Assembly: GCF_022749495.1 (NCBI RefSeq)
Contig: NZ_CP094241.1
Coordinates: forward strand, 2,046,001 to 2,110,000
Direction of reading: 5' to 3'
Origin: Neisseria macacae ATCC 33926
GTDB lineage: Bacteria; Pseudomonadota; Gammaproteobacteria; Burkholderiales; Neisseriaceae
DNA length: 64,000 nucleotides
Every line of letters begins with the position of its first letter. The stretch's first letter is position 1. The position numbers and the translations under genes are program-made. The notes beneath the pieces are model-generated. The model was given only the letters and a program-made list of their open reading frames with translations. It did not search any database and was not told the origin of the DNA. Shown in pieces: positions 46,576 to 55,121 of the stretch.

Positions 46576-46620
46576 ACCAACATTCCCACCATCCATTTTC
46601 AACTATATCAAGGATTTATT

Positions 46621-46824
46621 ATGGGTAGCTTCTCTCTGTGGCACTGGATTATCGTATTAATCATCGTTGTTTTGGTTTTCGGTACCAAAAAACTGCGCAA
46701 CGTCGGCAAAGACCTCGGTGGTGCCGTGCATGACTTCAAACAAGGTCTGAATGAAGGTACCGACGGCAAAGATGCCAAAAAAGACGAAGTCATCGAACAC
46801 AAAAAAGACGAAGACAAAGCATAA
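46621..46824 (+). CDS. tatA: Sec-independent protein translocase TatA
   Basis: A 67-aa pore-forming Tat subunit: one N-terminal membrane helix (WHWIIVLIIVVLVFG), the FG hinge, then an amphipathic helix KKLRNVGKDLGGAVHDFKQG and a charged tail. Three bases separate it from tatB. Confidence 0.96.
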   Translation: MGSFSLWHWIIVLIIVVLVFGTKKLRNVGKDLGGAVHDFKQGLNEGTDGKDAKKDEVIEHKKDEDKA

Positions 46825-46827
46825 TCT

Positions 46828-47502
46828 ATGTTTGATTTCGGTTTGGGCGAGCTGCTTTTAGTCGGCATCGTCGCCCTGATTGTACTCGGCCCCGAGCGTC
46901 TGCCCGAAACCGCCCGTGCCGCCGGACGGCTTATCGGCAAACTGCAACGCCTCGTCAGCAGCGTCAAGCAGGAATTCAACACCCAAGTCGAATTGGAAGA
47001 GCTGCGCAAAGCCAAACAGGAATTTGAAGCCGCCGCCGCACAAGTGCGCGACAGCCTCAAAGAAACCGGTACGGATATGCAGGACAACCTGCACGACATT
47101 TCCGACGGACTCAAACCTTGGGAACGCCTGCCGGCGCAACGCACGCCTGCCGATTTCGGTTTGGATGAACACGGCAACCCGCTTCCTTCGTTAAGCACGG
47201 AAGTTTCAGACGACCCGGCTGTTTCCACGTCGTCTGAAAACGCTATGGCGCAAGCAGGCAATCCGACGGATGCCGTCGAAACCGACATGCCTGCAGAATC
47301 CGAACAAGACCGCGCTTGGCGCGAATACCTGACCGGCAGCGCCGCTCCGGTGTCCAATGCCGTAGAAGTCAGCTATATCAACACTTCCGCAGACGCGCCC
47401 GTGCTGCATATCACTTCCCTCAAAAAACAAGCGATGAACCGCAAGCGCGACCTGCGCCCGAAATTTCATGCCAAACCCAAACTTCGCGTCCGTAAAAAGT
47501 GA
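46828..47502 (+). CDS. tatB: Sec-independent protein translocase TatB
   Basis: A 224-aa Tat receptor subunit. MFDFGLGELLLVGIVALIVLGPERLPETAR is the TatB N-terminal helix with the GPERLP motif. A long amphipathic region and a charged, low-complexity C-terminus follow, with two DUS cores embedded in coding sequence near 47205 and 47230. It overlaps tatC by 4 nt. Confidence 0.95.
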   Translation: MFDFGLGELLLVGIVALIVLGPERLPETARAAGRLIGKLQRLVSSVKQEFNTQVELEELRKAKQEFEAAAAQVRDSLKETGTDMQDNLHDISDGLKPWERLPAQRTPADFGLDEHGNPLPSLSTEVSDDPAVSTSSENAMAQAGNPTDAVETDMPAESEQDRAWREYLTGSAAPVSNAVEVSYINTSADAPVLHITSLKKQAMNRKRDLRPKFHAKPKLRVRKK

Positions 47503-48287
47503 GTAAACCGGTGTCCGAACCTCAAAACGAACAACCCGTCCAACCTCTTATCGAACACCTTATCGAGCTGCGCCGCCGCCTGATGTGGATCGTCATCGGC
47601 ATCGTCGTCTGCTTTCTCGGCATGATGCCGTTTGCCCAGCAGCTTTATACCTTCGTTGCCGAACCATTGATGGTGAATCTTCCCAAAGACACCAGCATGA
47701 TTGCCACCGACGTCATCGCGCCGTTTTTTGTACCGGTGAAAGTGACGCTGATGGCGGCATTCCTCGTTTCCCTGCCGCACACGCTCTACCAAATCTGGGC
47801 ATTCGTCGCGCCCGCCCTCTACCAAAACGAAAAACGCCTGATTACCCCGCTCGTCCTCTCCAGCGTCAGCCTGTTTTTTGTCGGTATGGCGTTTGCCTAC
47901 TACCTCGTTTTCCCAGTTATCTTTAAATTCCTCGCGGGCATTACCCCCGTCGGCGTCAACATGGCGACCGACATCGACAAATACCTGTCCTTTATTTTGG
48001 GCATGTTCGTCGCATTCGGCACGACTTTCGAAGTCCCCGTCGTCGTCGTCCTGCTCGCCAAAATCGGCGTTGTGACCACCGAACAACTCAAAAACGCACG
48101 ACCCTACGTCATTGTCGGCGCATTCGTCGTTGCCGCCATTATTACCCCGCCGGACGTGATTTCCCAAACCCTGCTTGCCGTCCCGCTTATCTTGCTTTAC
48201 GAAGCAGGTATTTGGTGCAGCCGCTTTATCAAACCCAAATCGGAAGAAACCGACGAACGCCCACCCCTTCCGCCCGCAGAAACTTAA
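47499..48287 (+). CDS. tatC: Sec-independent protein translocase TatC
   Basis: A 262-aa six-helix membrane protein that recognises twin-arginine signals. LIEHLIELRRRLMW is the conserved N-terminus, with FVAPALYQNEKRLITP and GMFVAFGTTFEVPVVVVLL later. The start is GTG at 47499, overlapping the tatB stop (GTGA); a second GTG lies 12 nt on. ApbE (54057) carries a possible Tat signal. Confidence 0.95.
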   Translation: MSKPVSEPQNEQPVQPLIEHLIELRRRLMWIVIGIVVCFLGMMPFAQQLYTFVAEPLMVNLPKDTSMIATDVIAPFFVPVKVTLMAAFLVSLPHTLYQIWAFVAPALYQNEKRLITPLVLSSVSLFFVGMAFAYYLVFPVIFKFLAGITPVGVNMATDIDKYLSFILGMFVAFGTTFEVPVVVVLLAKIGVVTTEQLKNARPYVIVGAFVVAAIITPPDVISQTLLAVPLILLYEAGIWCSRFIKPKSEETDERPPLPPAET

Positions 48288-48318
48288 ATCAGCCTGCGGA
48301 TATAGCTTGCAAAGGAAA

Positions 48319-48363
48319 AAAGGTCGTCTGAAACAGAACATCCCGTTTCAGACGACCTTTTTC
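48319..48363 (+). terminator. Inverted DUS pair, terminator of the tat operon
   Basis: AAAAAGGTCGTCTGAAAC with GTTTCAGACGACCTTTTT, 30 bp after tatC with T run. Confidence 0.85.
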
Positions 48364-48483
48364 ATACGCCAGCGTTTGCGTTTTACCGACCTTATACCGA
48401 AATCCTCACCAATTTCCTGAATTGCCCCTTTCAGACGACCCCTCTATAATCCCCGTTTCCATCCTAAAAACAGGAAACACCTC

Positions 48484-49134
48484 ATGAACATCACAGAAAT
48501 TGTCCGCCAACGATACAGCACCAAGTCTTTCGACCCGTCCAAAAAAATCGCTGCCGAAGACTTCGCCCATATCGAAGCCGCCCTGCGCAACAGCCCCTCC
48601 AGCGTCAATATGCAGCCGTGGCACTTTATCATCGCCGATGACGAAGCTGGCAAAGCGCGCATTGCCAAATCCACCGAAAAACTCCCTTACAACACCCCGA
48701 AAATTACTCATGCCTCCCACGTCGTCGTTTTCGCCGCCCGCGTTTGTGCCGACGATGATTATGTCGCCGCCGTATTGGCGCAAGAGGACAAAGACGGACG
48801 TTTCGCCACGGAAGAAGCCAAGCAGGCAGGCGATTCCACCCGCCGCCTGTTCTTGGGCATCCACCGCAACCAATTCCAAGATGAAGAGCAATGGCTTGCC
48901 AAACAAGTCTATCTCAACATGGGCTTCACCCTATTCGCCGCTGCCGCAGCAGGCATCGACGCCGTGCCGATGGAAGGCGTCGATTTGCAGGTTTTGAATG
49001 AGGAATTCGGTTTGACTGAAAAAGGCTACAAAGCTGTCGCCGTCGTCTCCTTCGGCTACCGTGCCGCAGACGATTTCAACGCCGCGCTGCCCAAATCGCG
49101 TTTTGAAAACGAAGTCATCTTCACCAAAATCTAA
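48484..49134 (+). CDS. Oxygen-insensitive nitroreductase (NfsB-type)
   Basis: A 216-aa FMN protein that reduces nitro groups or quinones with NAD(P)H. N-terminal RQRYSTKSFDPSKKI and SPSSVNMQPWHFIIADDE (FMN binding), and the C-terminal MEGVDLQVLNEEFGL...FGYRAADD match NfsB/NfnB. It is monocistronic with an inverted DUS pair behind it. Confidence 0.9.
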   Translation: MNITEIVRQRYSTKSFDPSKKIAAEDFAHIEAALRNSPSSVNMQPWHFIIADDEAGKARIAKSTEKLPYNTPKITHASHVVVFAARVCADDDYVAAVLAQEDKDGRFATEEAKQAGDSTRRLFLGIHRNQFQDEEQWLAKQVYLNMGFTLFAAAAAGIDAVPMEGVDLQVLNEEFGLTEKGYKAVAVVSFGYRAADDFNAALPKSRFENEVIFTKI

Positions 49135-49153
49135 ACCCGATAGAAACAAAAAC

Positions 49154-49199
49154 AAGGTCGTCTGAAACCCGACAATGCAGGATTTCAGACGACCTTATT
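49154..49199 (+). terminator. Inverted DUS pair behind the nitroreductase gene
   Basis: AAGGTCGTCTGAAA with TTTCAGACGACCTTATTT, 20 bp after the stop. Confidence 0.75.
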
Positions 49200-49201
49200 T
49201 G

Positions 49202-49358
49202 TATAGTGGATTAACTTTAAACCGGTACGGCGTTGCCTCGCCTTAGCTCAAAGAGAACGATTCTCTAAGGTGCTGAAGCACCAAGTGAATCGGTTCCGTA
49301 CTATCTGTACTGTCTGTGGCTTCGTCGCCTTGTCCTGATTTAAATTTAATCCACTATA
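49202..49358 (-). repeat. Correia repeat enclosed element (CREE) 8
   Basis: A full-length 157-bp copy between the convergent nitroreductase and glnB genes, 25 bp beyond the glnB stop. Confidence 0.93.
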
Positions 49359-49383
49359 TCAACCAATCGCGGCAACGATAAGA

Positions 49384-49722
49384 TTAAATCGCCGCTTCCG
49401 CGCGTTCGCCCGTCCGTATCCGAATCACTTCTTCAACCGGCAGCACAAAAATCTTGCCGTCGCCAATTTTTCCCGACCGCGCAGTCTCTACAATGATATC
49501 GATGGCGCGTTCCACATCTTCATCTGCCAACACCAGCTCGACTTTGACTTTTGGCAGAAAATCAACCGCATACTCCGCGCCGCGGTAAATTTCGGTATGC
49601 CCTTTCTGACGGCCGAAACCTTTAACCTCGCTAACCGTCATGCCGCTTATCCCGATTTCTGTCAGAGCTTCACGGACATCGTCCAATTTAAACGGCTTAA
49701 TCACAGCTTCGATTTTTTTCAT
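49384..49722 (-). CDS. glnB: Nitrogen regulatory protein P-II
   Basis: A 112-aa trimeric signal protein. MKKIEAVIKPFKLDDVREAL is the N-terminus, the T-loop carries the uridylylation site Tyr51 (EIYRGAEY), and GKIGDGKIFVLPVEEVIRIRTGERAEAAI ends it. It senses 2-oxoglutarate and ATP/ADP and regulates glutamine synthetase. It lies between two CREE elements, one behind its stop and one about 110 bp upstream of its start. No amtB is adjacent. Confidence 0.97.
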   Translation of the reverse strand: MKKIEAVIKPFKLDDVREALTEIGISGMTVSEVKGFGRQKGHTEIYRGAEYAVDFLPKVKVELVLADEDVERAIDIIVETARSGKIGDGKIFVLPVEEVIRIRTGERAEAAI

Positions 49723-49833
49723 GATATTTTTCCTTAAATTTCAGGATGGCATAGCGTTCGACCCTCAACCAATCCGGTTTGGATAAAACGTTGAATCAGC
49801 CCAAATGCAGCCTTGCTTCCATTTTTTACACAA

Positions 49834-49990
49834 TATAGTGGATTAACTTTAAACCAGTACGGCGTTGCCTCGCCTTAGCTCAAAGAGAACGATTCTCTAA
49901 GGTGCTGAAGCACCAAGTGAATCGGTTCCGTACTATCTGTACTGTCTGCGGCTTCGTCACCTTGTCCTGATTTAAATTTAATCCACTATA
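49834..49990 (-). repeat. Correia repeat enclosed element (CREE) 9
   Basis: A full-length 157-bp copy upstream of glnB. A CREE-borne promoter or RNase III site could affect glnB expression. It has a single change (GTCACC for GTCGCC). Confidence 0.93.
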
Positions 49991-50323
49991 TAGACCGAAC
50001 CGCCTGCCCATCCTAGCGTAGAACAGGTTGAATATTATAGTGAAACCCTAACGAAACCGCTATGGCGCGCTTGTCATCGGCTTCCGCCCATTTTCCAACA
50101 CATCCCTTTTAACATGGACAAACAGGAATAAAAAGCGATACAAGGTCGTCTGAAAAAGGTTTTTAGGCATAAAATTTCCTGAATATCCTATTTTTTTATT
50201 TGATTAGTATTTTTTATCCAAAATTCAGCATAATGTTTTCCAATATTCACCATTCAGGATTTTGATTTACGTTAAAATATGCCTTTTTTTGTGAAGGTCG
50301 TCTGAAAAAGACGGAGAGAATAG
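49991..50323. other. Spacer upstream of the NRAMP-like gene
   Basis: 333 bp with two DUS copies (near 50140 and 50296). The stretch TTGATTTACGTTAAAAT before the second DUS could be part of the promoter. No ORF or RNA gene recognised. Confidence 0.45.
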
Positions 50324-51592
50324 ATGTCTGAACAACATACACACGCTTCGACTTGGAAAAGCAAAATCAATGCGCTGGGGCCCGGAATCATGATGGCTTC
50401 GGCGGCGGTCGGCGGTTCGCACCTGATTGCCTCGACGCAGGCGGGTGCGCTTTACGGCTGGCAGCTTGCGTTGATTATCATTTTGACCAACCTCTTCAAA
50501 TATCCGTTTTTCCGTTTCAGCGCGCATTACACGCTGGATACGGGCAAAAGCCTGATTGAAGGCTATGCGGAGAAAAGCCGCGTTTATTTGTGGGTATTCC
50601 TGATTTTGTGCGTTATCTCAGCAACGATTAACGCGGGTGCGGTCGCCATCGTGACCGCCGCCATCGTCAAAATGGCGATTCCTTCGCTGACACTGAATGT
50701 CGGCGCAATCTCCGCGCTGATTATGGCTTCCTGCCTGATTATCTTGGCAAGCGGACGCTACAAAGCCTTGGACAACGTTTCCAAAATCATCATCGTCAGC
50801 CTGACAATCGCCACAGTCGCCGCCGCCGCCATCGCCATGTCGCGCGGCATGCAGATGAAACCCGACTTTATCGAGCCTACCCCATGGACACTGGCAGGCT
50901 TGGGCTTCTTAATCGCGCTGATGGGCTGGATGCCGGCGCCAATTGAAATTTCTGCCATCAACTCGCTGTGGGTAACGGAAAAACAACGCATCAATCCTTC
51001 CAGCTACCGCGACGGTATTTTCGATTTCAACGTCGGCTACATCACTAGCGCAGTGTTGGCGGTCGTCTTCCTCGCCTTGGGCGCGTATGTGCAGTACGGC
51101 AACGGCGAAGCAGTGCAGATGGCGGGCGGCAAATACGTCGGTCAACTGATCAATATGTACGCCGTCACCATCGGCGATTGGTCGCGTCCGATGGTTGCAT
51201 TCATCGCCTTCGCCTGCATGTACGGCACGACGATTACCGTAGTGGACGGCTACGCGCGTGCGATTGCTGAGCCGGTGCGCCTGCTGCGCGGCAAAGACAA
51301 AACGGGCAACGTCGAACTCTTTGCCTGGAATGTTTGGGTCGCAGGTACGGGCTTGGCAGTGATTTTCTGGTTCAACAGCGCGATGGCGGAGCTGCTCAAA
51401 TTCGCCATGATTACCGCCTTCGTTTCTGCCCCAGTGTTCGCTTGGCTGAACTACCGCCTCGTCAAAGGCGACAAACGCCACAAACTGACGGCAGGCATGG
51501 ACCTCCTCGCCATCCTCGGCTTGATTTACCTGACCGGATTTACGGTTTTGTTCCTGCTGAACCTGACAGGTATCTTGGCTGCACCTAAGTAA
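50324..51592 (+). CDS. NRAMP-like transporter lacking the canonical metal-binding motifs
   Basis: A 422-aa inner-membrane protein with about 11 helices, recognisable as NRAMP-related by LGPGIMMASAAVGGSHLIASTQAG (18-41, shown here in family frame) and the TM6 stretch. In true NRAMPs the TM1 motif is DPGN; here the same positions read GGSH (30-33). The TM6 MPH motif reads MPA (203-205). The Asp and Asn ligands are therefore missing, so Mn2+/Fe2+ transport by the usual mechanism is unlikely. An AGAGAA site precedes ATG at 50324. Annotation as a manganese transporter would be over-precise. Confidence 0.82.
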   Translation: MSEQHTHASTWKSKINALGPGIMMASAAVGGSHLIASTQAGALYGWQLALIIILTNLFKYPFFRFSAHYTLDTGKSLIEGYAEKSRVYLWVFLILCVISATINAGAVAIVTAAIVKMAIPSLTLNVGAISALIMASCLIILASGRYKALDNVSKIIIVSLTIATVAAAAIAMSRGMQMKPDFIEPTPWTLAGLGFLIALMGWMPAPIEISAINSLWVTEKQRINPSSYRDGIFDFNVGYITSAVLAVVFLALGAYVQYGNGEAVQMAGGKYVGQLINMYAVTIGDWSRPMVAFIAFACMYGTTITVVDGYARAIAEPVRLLRGKDKTGNVELFAWNVWVAGTGLAVIFWFNSAMAELLKFAMITAFVSAPVFAWLNYRLVKGDKRHKLTAGMDLLAILGLIYLTGFTVLFLLNLTGILAAPK

Positions 51593-51604
51593 GCCCAATC
51601 AAAA

Positions 51605-51650
51605 CAAAGGTCGTCTGAAAACCGGATTTTGGTTTTCAGACGACCTTTTG
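51605..51650 (+). terminator. Inverted DUS pair, terminator of the NRAMP-like gene
   Basis: CAAAGGTCGTCTGAAAACC with GGTTTTCAGACGACCTTTTG, 13 bp after the stop. Confidence 0.85.
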
Positions 51651-51835
51651 TTATGTATAGCAAAATGTTCAAACGAAGGGACGAACGTCAAACCGATGCC
51701 GCAAAGCAAACCGACATCGCCGCAGCCCATCAGAAACTCCGCCATATCCTTTTGAATTTCCAACCAAACCCATTATAATATCGCCTCCTCGCGCCGTCGC
51801 GGACGACTCCCGGCGGCATTTGTTATGGAAGAATT

Positions 51836-51950
51836 ATGAAGCCGTCTATCTTAGAAAAACTACAACAACTCAGCGACCGACTGGAAGAAGTCACCCACCT
51901 CCTCGGATAGCCCACGGATGCTGAAGAAATGCTGTCCGCCCCCGAAAAGC
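51836..51950 (+). pseudogene. Truncated duplicate of the prfA 5' end
   Basis: The first 24 codons (MKPSILEKLQQLSDRLEEVT...) match the start of intact prfA at 52735 almost exactly, then TAG stops the frame where prfA has CAG. After a deletion of about 95 bp relative to prfA, homology resumes (GATGCTGAAGAAATGCTGTCC) until about 51950. The copy keeps an ATG with a GGAAG ribosome site, so a 24-aa peptide could still be made. The lipoprotein gene lies between this remnant and prfA. Confidence 0.88.
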
Positions 51951-51978
51951 AACAGCACGGCCACGATAAGGAAATGCC

Positions 51979-52641
51979 ATGAAATACCTATATTCTCTGA
52001 TAGCCTGTGTCATACTGGCAGCCTGTTCTTTCGAAGTCAATGAAACTACCCGCACCGACAACAGTGTCGCTATCAAAGCCGCCGCCGACGCACAGGCGAA
52101 ACAAGCCGTTCATCCTGACAATCCGTCACCCTACGGCCTGACCATGGGCAAAGCCACAGTGGCCGACGCGCTAAAAAAGCATCCGCAACTTGCTAAGGCG
52201 GCTTCCAGTACCATAGGCTACAGTAACGGCACGTCCGTTCCGATGAACAATGCCTACTCAATGCCCGATGCAGACGGTTCGATTATCGTTTTCCAATTCG
52301 ATGATACGCACGACACGTTGCAAAACATCATGCTGATACCGTCTAAAAAAACGTTCCACCAAGTGAAAAAGGAATTCGACGCGCTCTATCCGCCCTACCC
52401 GCGCCTGAGTCGGGAAGAATTCGAAGCCCTCGCCCCGCAAGGCACAGATTTCGAGCATCAAGAAAACTGGTTCGCGCAACACAAATCCGACATCGCCTTC
52501 TACAAACAGGGCGACACGCTGATTTTGGCCGCCGTCAGCGCGGCATCGCCGAAGGAAAGCGTCGTGATGTACCGCAACAGCAGCTACATCCCCGTATTGA
52601 AGGAAAAAGCGGCAGAAATCACCACCCGCAAACTGCACTGA
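51979..52641 (+). CDS. Putative lipoprotein of unknown function
   Basis: A 220-aa protein with a lipoprotein signal (MKYLYSLIACVILAAC, lipidated Cys16). The mature part contains HPDNPSPYGLTMGKATVADALKKHP and a domain that recalls small periplasmic proteins with internal repeats, but I do not recognise a family. AAGGAA precedes the ATG. It is bracketed by the prfA 5' remnant and intact prfA, so it probably entered or was duplicated with that segment. A DUS pair follows. Confidence 0.75.
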   Translation: MKYLYSLIACVILAACSFEVNETTRTDNSVAIKAAADAQAKQAVHPDNPSPYGLTMGKATVADALKKHPQLAKAASSTIGYSNGTSVPMNNAYSMPDADGSIIVFQFDDTHDTLQNIMLIPSKKTFHQVKKEFDALYPPYPRLSREEFEALAPQGTDFEHQENWFAQHKSDIAFYKQGDTLILAAVSAASPKESVVMYRNSSYIPVLKEKAAEITTRKLH

Positions 52642-52688
52642 TCTGCAATATGGAAAAGTAATCGGTTATCATCCGCGCCAATCCGTAA

Positions 52689-52723
52689 CGGGTCGTCTGA
52701 AAACCTTTCAGACGACCTTCAAA
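52689..52723 (+). terminator. Inverted DUS pair behind the lipoprotein gene
   Basis: GGGTCGTCTGAAAA with TTTCAGACGACCTTC, 48 bp after the stop and 12 bp before prfA. Confidence 0.6.
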
Positions 52724-52734
52724 GAAAGACTTAC

Positions 52735-53811
52735 ATGAAACCCAGCATCATCGAAAAATTACAACAACTATCCGACCGTTTGGAAGAAGTCACCCACCTC
52801 CTCGGACAGCCCGAAGCCACGTCCGATATGGACAACTACCGCAAGCTCACGCGCGAACACGCCGAATTGACGCCTGTGGTCGAAGTGTTCCAAAACTATC
52901 AGCTGGCGCAAAGCGACTTGGCGGATGCCGAAGAAATGCTGTCCGACCCCGAAATGAAAGACTTTGCCGCCGAAGAAATCGAAGCGGCAAAAGCCAAAAT
53001 CGACACGCTCGATACCGAACTTCAAAAACTGCTGCTGCCCAAAGATGCCGACGACGACAAAAACATCTTCATCGAAGTGCGCGCCGGAACGGGTGGCGAC
53101 GAAGCCGCGCTGTTTGCAGGCGACTTGCTGCGCATGTACAGCCGCTACGCCGAACGCAATCGCTGGCAGGTCGAAATCGTTTCCGCCAACGAAAGCGAGT
53201 TGGGCGGCTATAAAGAAGTCATCGCCCGTATCGTCGGTTTGGGCGCGTACAGTCGTCTGAAATTCGAATCGGGCGGCCACCGCGTGCAGCGCGTCCCTGC
53301 CACCGAAAGCCAAGGCCGTATCCATACTTCCGCCTGCACCGTTGCCGTCATGCCCGAAGCGGACGAACTGGAAGACATCGAGTTGAACCCCGCCGACCTA
53401 CGCATCGACACCTTCCGCGCATCCGGCGCGGGCGGTCAGCACATCAACAAAACCGACTCCGCCGTCCGCATCACCCACCTGCCCACAGGCATGGTGGTCG
53501 AGTGCCAAGACGGCCGCAGCCAACACGCCAACAAAGCGCAAGCGATGAAAGTCCTCGCTGCCCGCCTGAACGACGCGCAAAAACGCGAAGCCCAAGCCAA
53601 AGAAGCCGCCGAACGCAAATCCCTCATCGGCAGCGGCGACCGCAGCGAACGCATCCGTACCTACAACTACCCCCAAGGCCGCGTGACCGACCACCGCATC
53701 AACCTTACCCTGCACAAGCTGGATTTTGTCATGGACGGCGACTTGGAAGAAATCACCAACGCCCTGATTGCCGAGCATCAGGCAGAGCTACTGGCGGCAA
53801 TGGGCGATTAA
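52735..53811 (+). CDS. prfA: Peptide chain release factor 1
   Basis: A 358-aa class I release factor reading UAA and UAG. The codon-recognition PxT-type region lies in the middle (RVPATESQGRIHTSACTVAV, with PAT), and the catalytic GGQ is in RASGAGGQHINKTDSAVRI (about residues 225-243). The length is typical. A DUS pair ends 12 bp before its ATG. Its 5' end has a broken second copy about 0.9 kb upstream. Confidence 0.97.
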   Translation: MKPSIIEKLQQLSDRLEEVTHLLGQPEATSDMDNYRKLTREHAELTPVVEVFQNYQLAQSDLADAEEMLSDPEMKDFAAEEIEAAKAKIDTLDTELQKLLLPKDADDDKNIFIEVRAGTGGDEAALFAGDLLRMYSRYAERNRWQVEIVSANESELGGYKEVIARIVGLGAYSRLKFESGGHRVQRVPATESQGRIHTSACTVAVMPEADELEDIELNPADLRIDTFRASGAGGQHINKTDSAVRITHLPTGMVVECQDGRSQHANKAQAMKVLAARLNDAQKREAQAKEAAERKSLIGSGDRSERIRTYNYPQGRVTDHRINLTLHKLDFVMDGDLEEITNALIAEHQAELLAAMGD

Positions 53812-54056
53812 TGGGACGGTTGACGCTTGGTTTCAAAGCGTGAAGGCAGGCTTGATGGCGGGAAAACAAGTTCTGCCGCAGCGCAAATCAAGCCTCAGCC
53901 GTCGCCTGCCGTCCTTTCCGTAACCATAAAAATCATATGCGGAAATGACGTTTATCCTAAAAAGCCTTCCCTGCGTCCTCAAACGCAAGCTCAGATAAAC
54001 CAATTCCACGCAGTCCTCCAACACCCCGCCCTTTTTCAGACGACCCATCCCAACCC

Positions 54057-55064
54057 ATGAACACCCCGCTCACCCGCCGCCGTTTTTTCGCCATCGCCGC
54101 CCTGACTGCCGCCGGAGCGGCCGCGCCCTTCCTCCTGAACCGCAACCGCCCTGCCCCGTTACCAACTACCGACGAACCCGTCATTTGGAAAGGCATCGCG
54201 CTGGGTTCCGGCGCCGAGCTCCGCCTTTTCGGCGTTGACCGCAAAGAAGCCGAAATCCTCGTCAACAAAGTCCTCGCAGAAGTCGCCCGCCTCGAAAAAA
54301 TCTTCAGCCTCTACCGCGAAGACAGCCTCATCAACCGACTGAACAAAGAAGGTCGTCTGAACAACCCGCCGCCCGATTTCCTCGCCCTGTTGAGCATCTG
54401 CCGCGACATCCACGCCCTGACAGACGGCGCGTTCGACCCCACCGTCCAAGTGTTGTGGAACCTTTACGCAGACCATTTCCGTCACAACCCGCGTGCCGAA
54501 ACCCCGCCGTCCGAACCGGACATCCGGCGCACCCTCAAGCTTGTCGGCTTCAAACACGTCGTCTTCGACCAAAAATCCATCCTCTTCGAACAAAAAGGCA
54601 TGGGCTTATCCCTCAACGGCATCGCCCAAGGCTACATCACCGACAAAATCACCGCCCTGCTGCAACAACACGGCATCCACCAAGCCCTCGTCGATATGGG
54701 CGAAATCCGCGGCTTCGACACCGACAACCAACGCACATGGAACGTCGGCATCCGCAATCCTCAAAACGAAGAAGCCACCCTCCTGACCATCCCCATGCAA
54801 AACCAAGCCTTCGCCACCTCAGGTGGCTACGGTACCGTGATGGACGAAGCCGGCAAGTTCACCCACCTCTTCGACCCGCGCACCGGCACTGCCACACCGC
54901 GCTACCGCAGCGTCAGCGTCATGGCGCCGACTGCCGCCGTTGCCGATGCCTTCTCCACCGCGTTCTCCATCATGGACGAAGCCGCCATCCGTACCGCAGC
55001 CCGCGCCAAACAGGCAAAAGTCTGGCTGGTCATGCCCGACAACCGCATTGAAACCCTAGCCTGA
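54057..55064 (+). CDS. apbE: FAD:protein FMN transferase
   Basis: A 335-aa enzyme that attaches FMN to threonine in periplasmic and membrane flavoproteins such as the NQR complex. Residues 1-28 (TRRRFFAIAALTAAGAAAPFLL) form a twin-arginine-like export signal. ApbE motifs: IFSLYREDSLINRLNKEG, LTDGAFDPTVQVLWNL, LSLNGIAQGYITDKI, ALVDMGEIRGF and FATSGGYGTVMDEAGKFTHLFDPRTG. The usual nqr neighbours are absent from the window. The ribosome site is weak. Confidence 0.94.
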   Translation: MNTPLTRRRFFAIAALTAAGAAAPFLLNRNRPAPLPTTDEPVIWKGIALGSGAELRLFGVDRKEAEILVNKVLAEVARLEKIFSLYREDSLINRLNKEGRLNNPPPDFLALLSICRDIHALTDGAFDPTVQVLWNLYADHFRHNPRAETPPSEPDIRRTLKLVGFKHVVFDQKSILFEQKGMGLSLNGIAQGYITDKITALLQQHGIHQALVDMGEIRGFDTDNQRTWNVGIRNPQNEEATLLTIPMQNQAFATSGGYGTVMDEAGKFTHLFDPRTGTATPRYRSVSVMAPTAAVADAFSTAFSIMDEAAIRTAARAKQAKVWLVMPDNRIETLA

Positions 55065-55121
55065 ACGACTTATCCGCTAAAATGGTGTACTACAAAGAAA
55101 CGCAGCTACAAGGTCGTCTGA

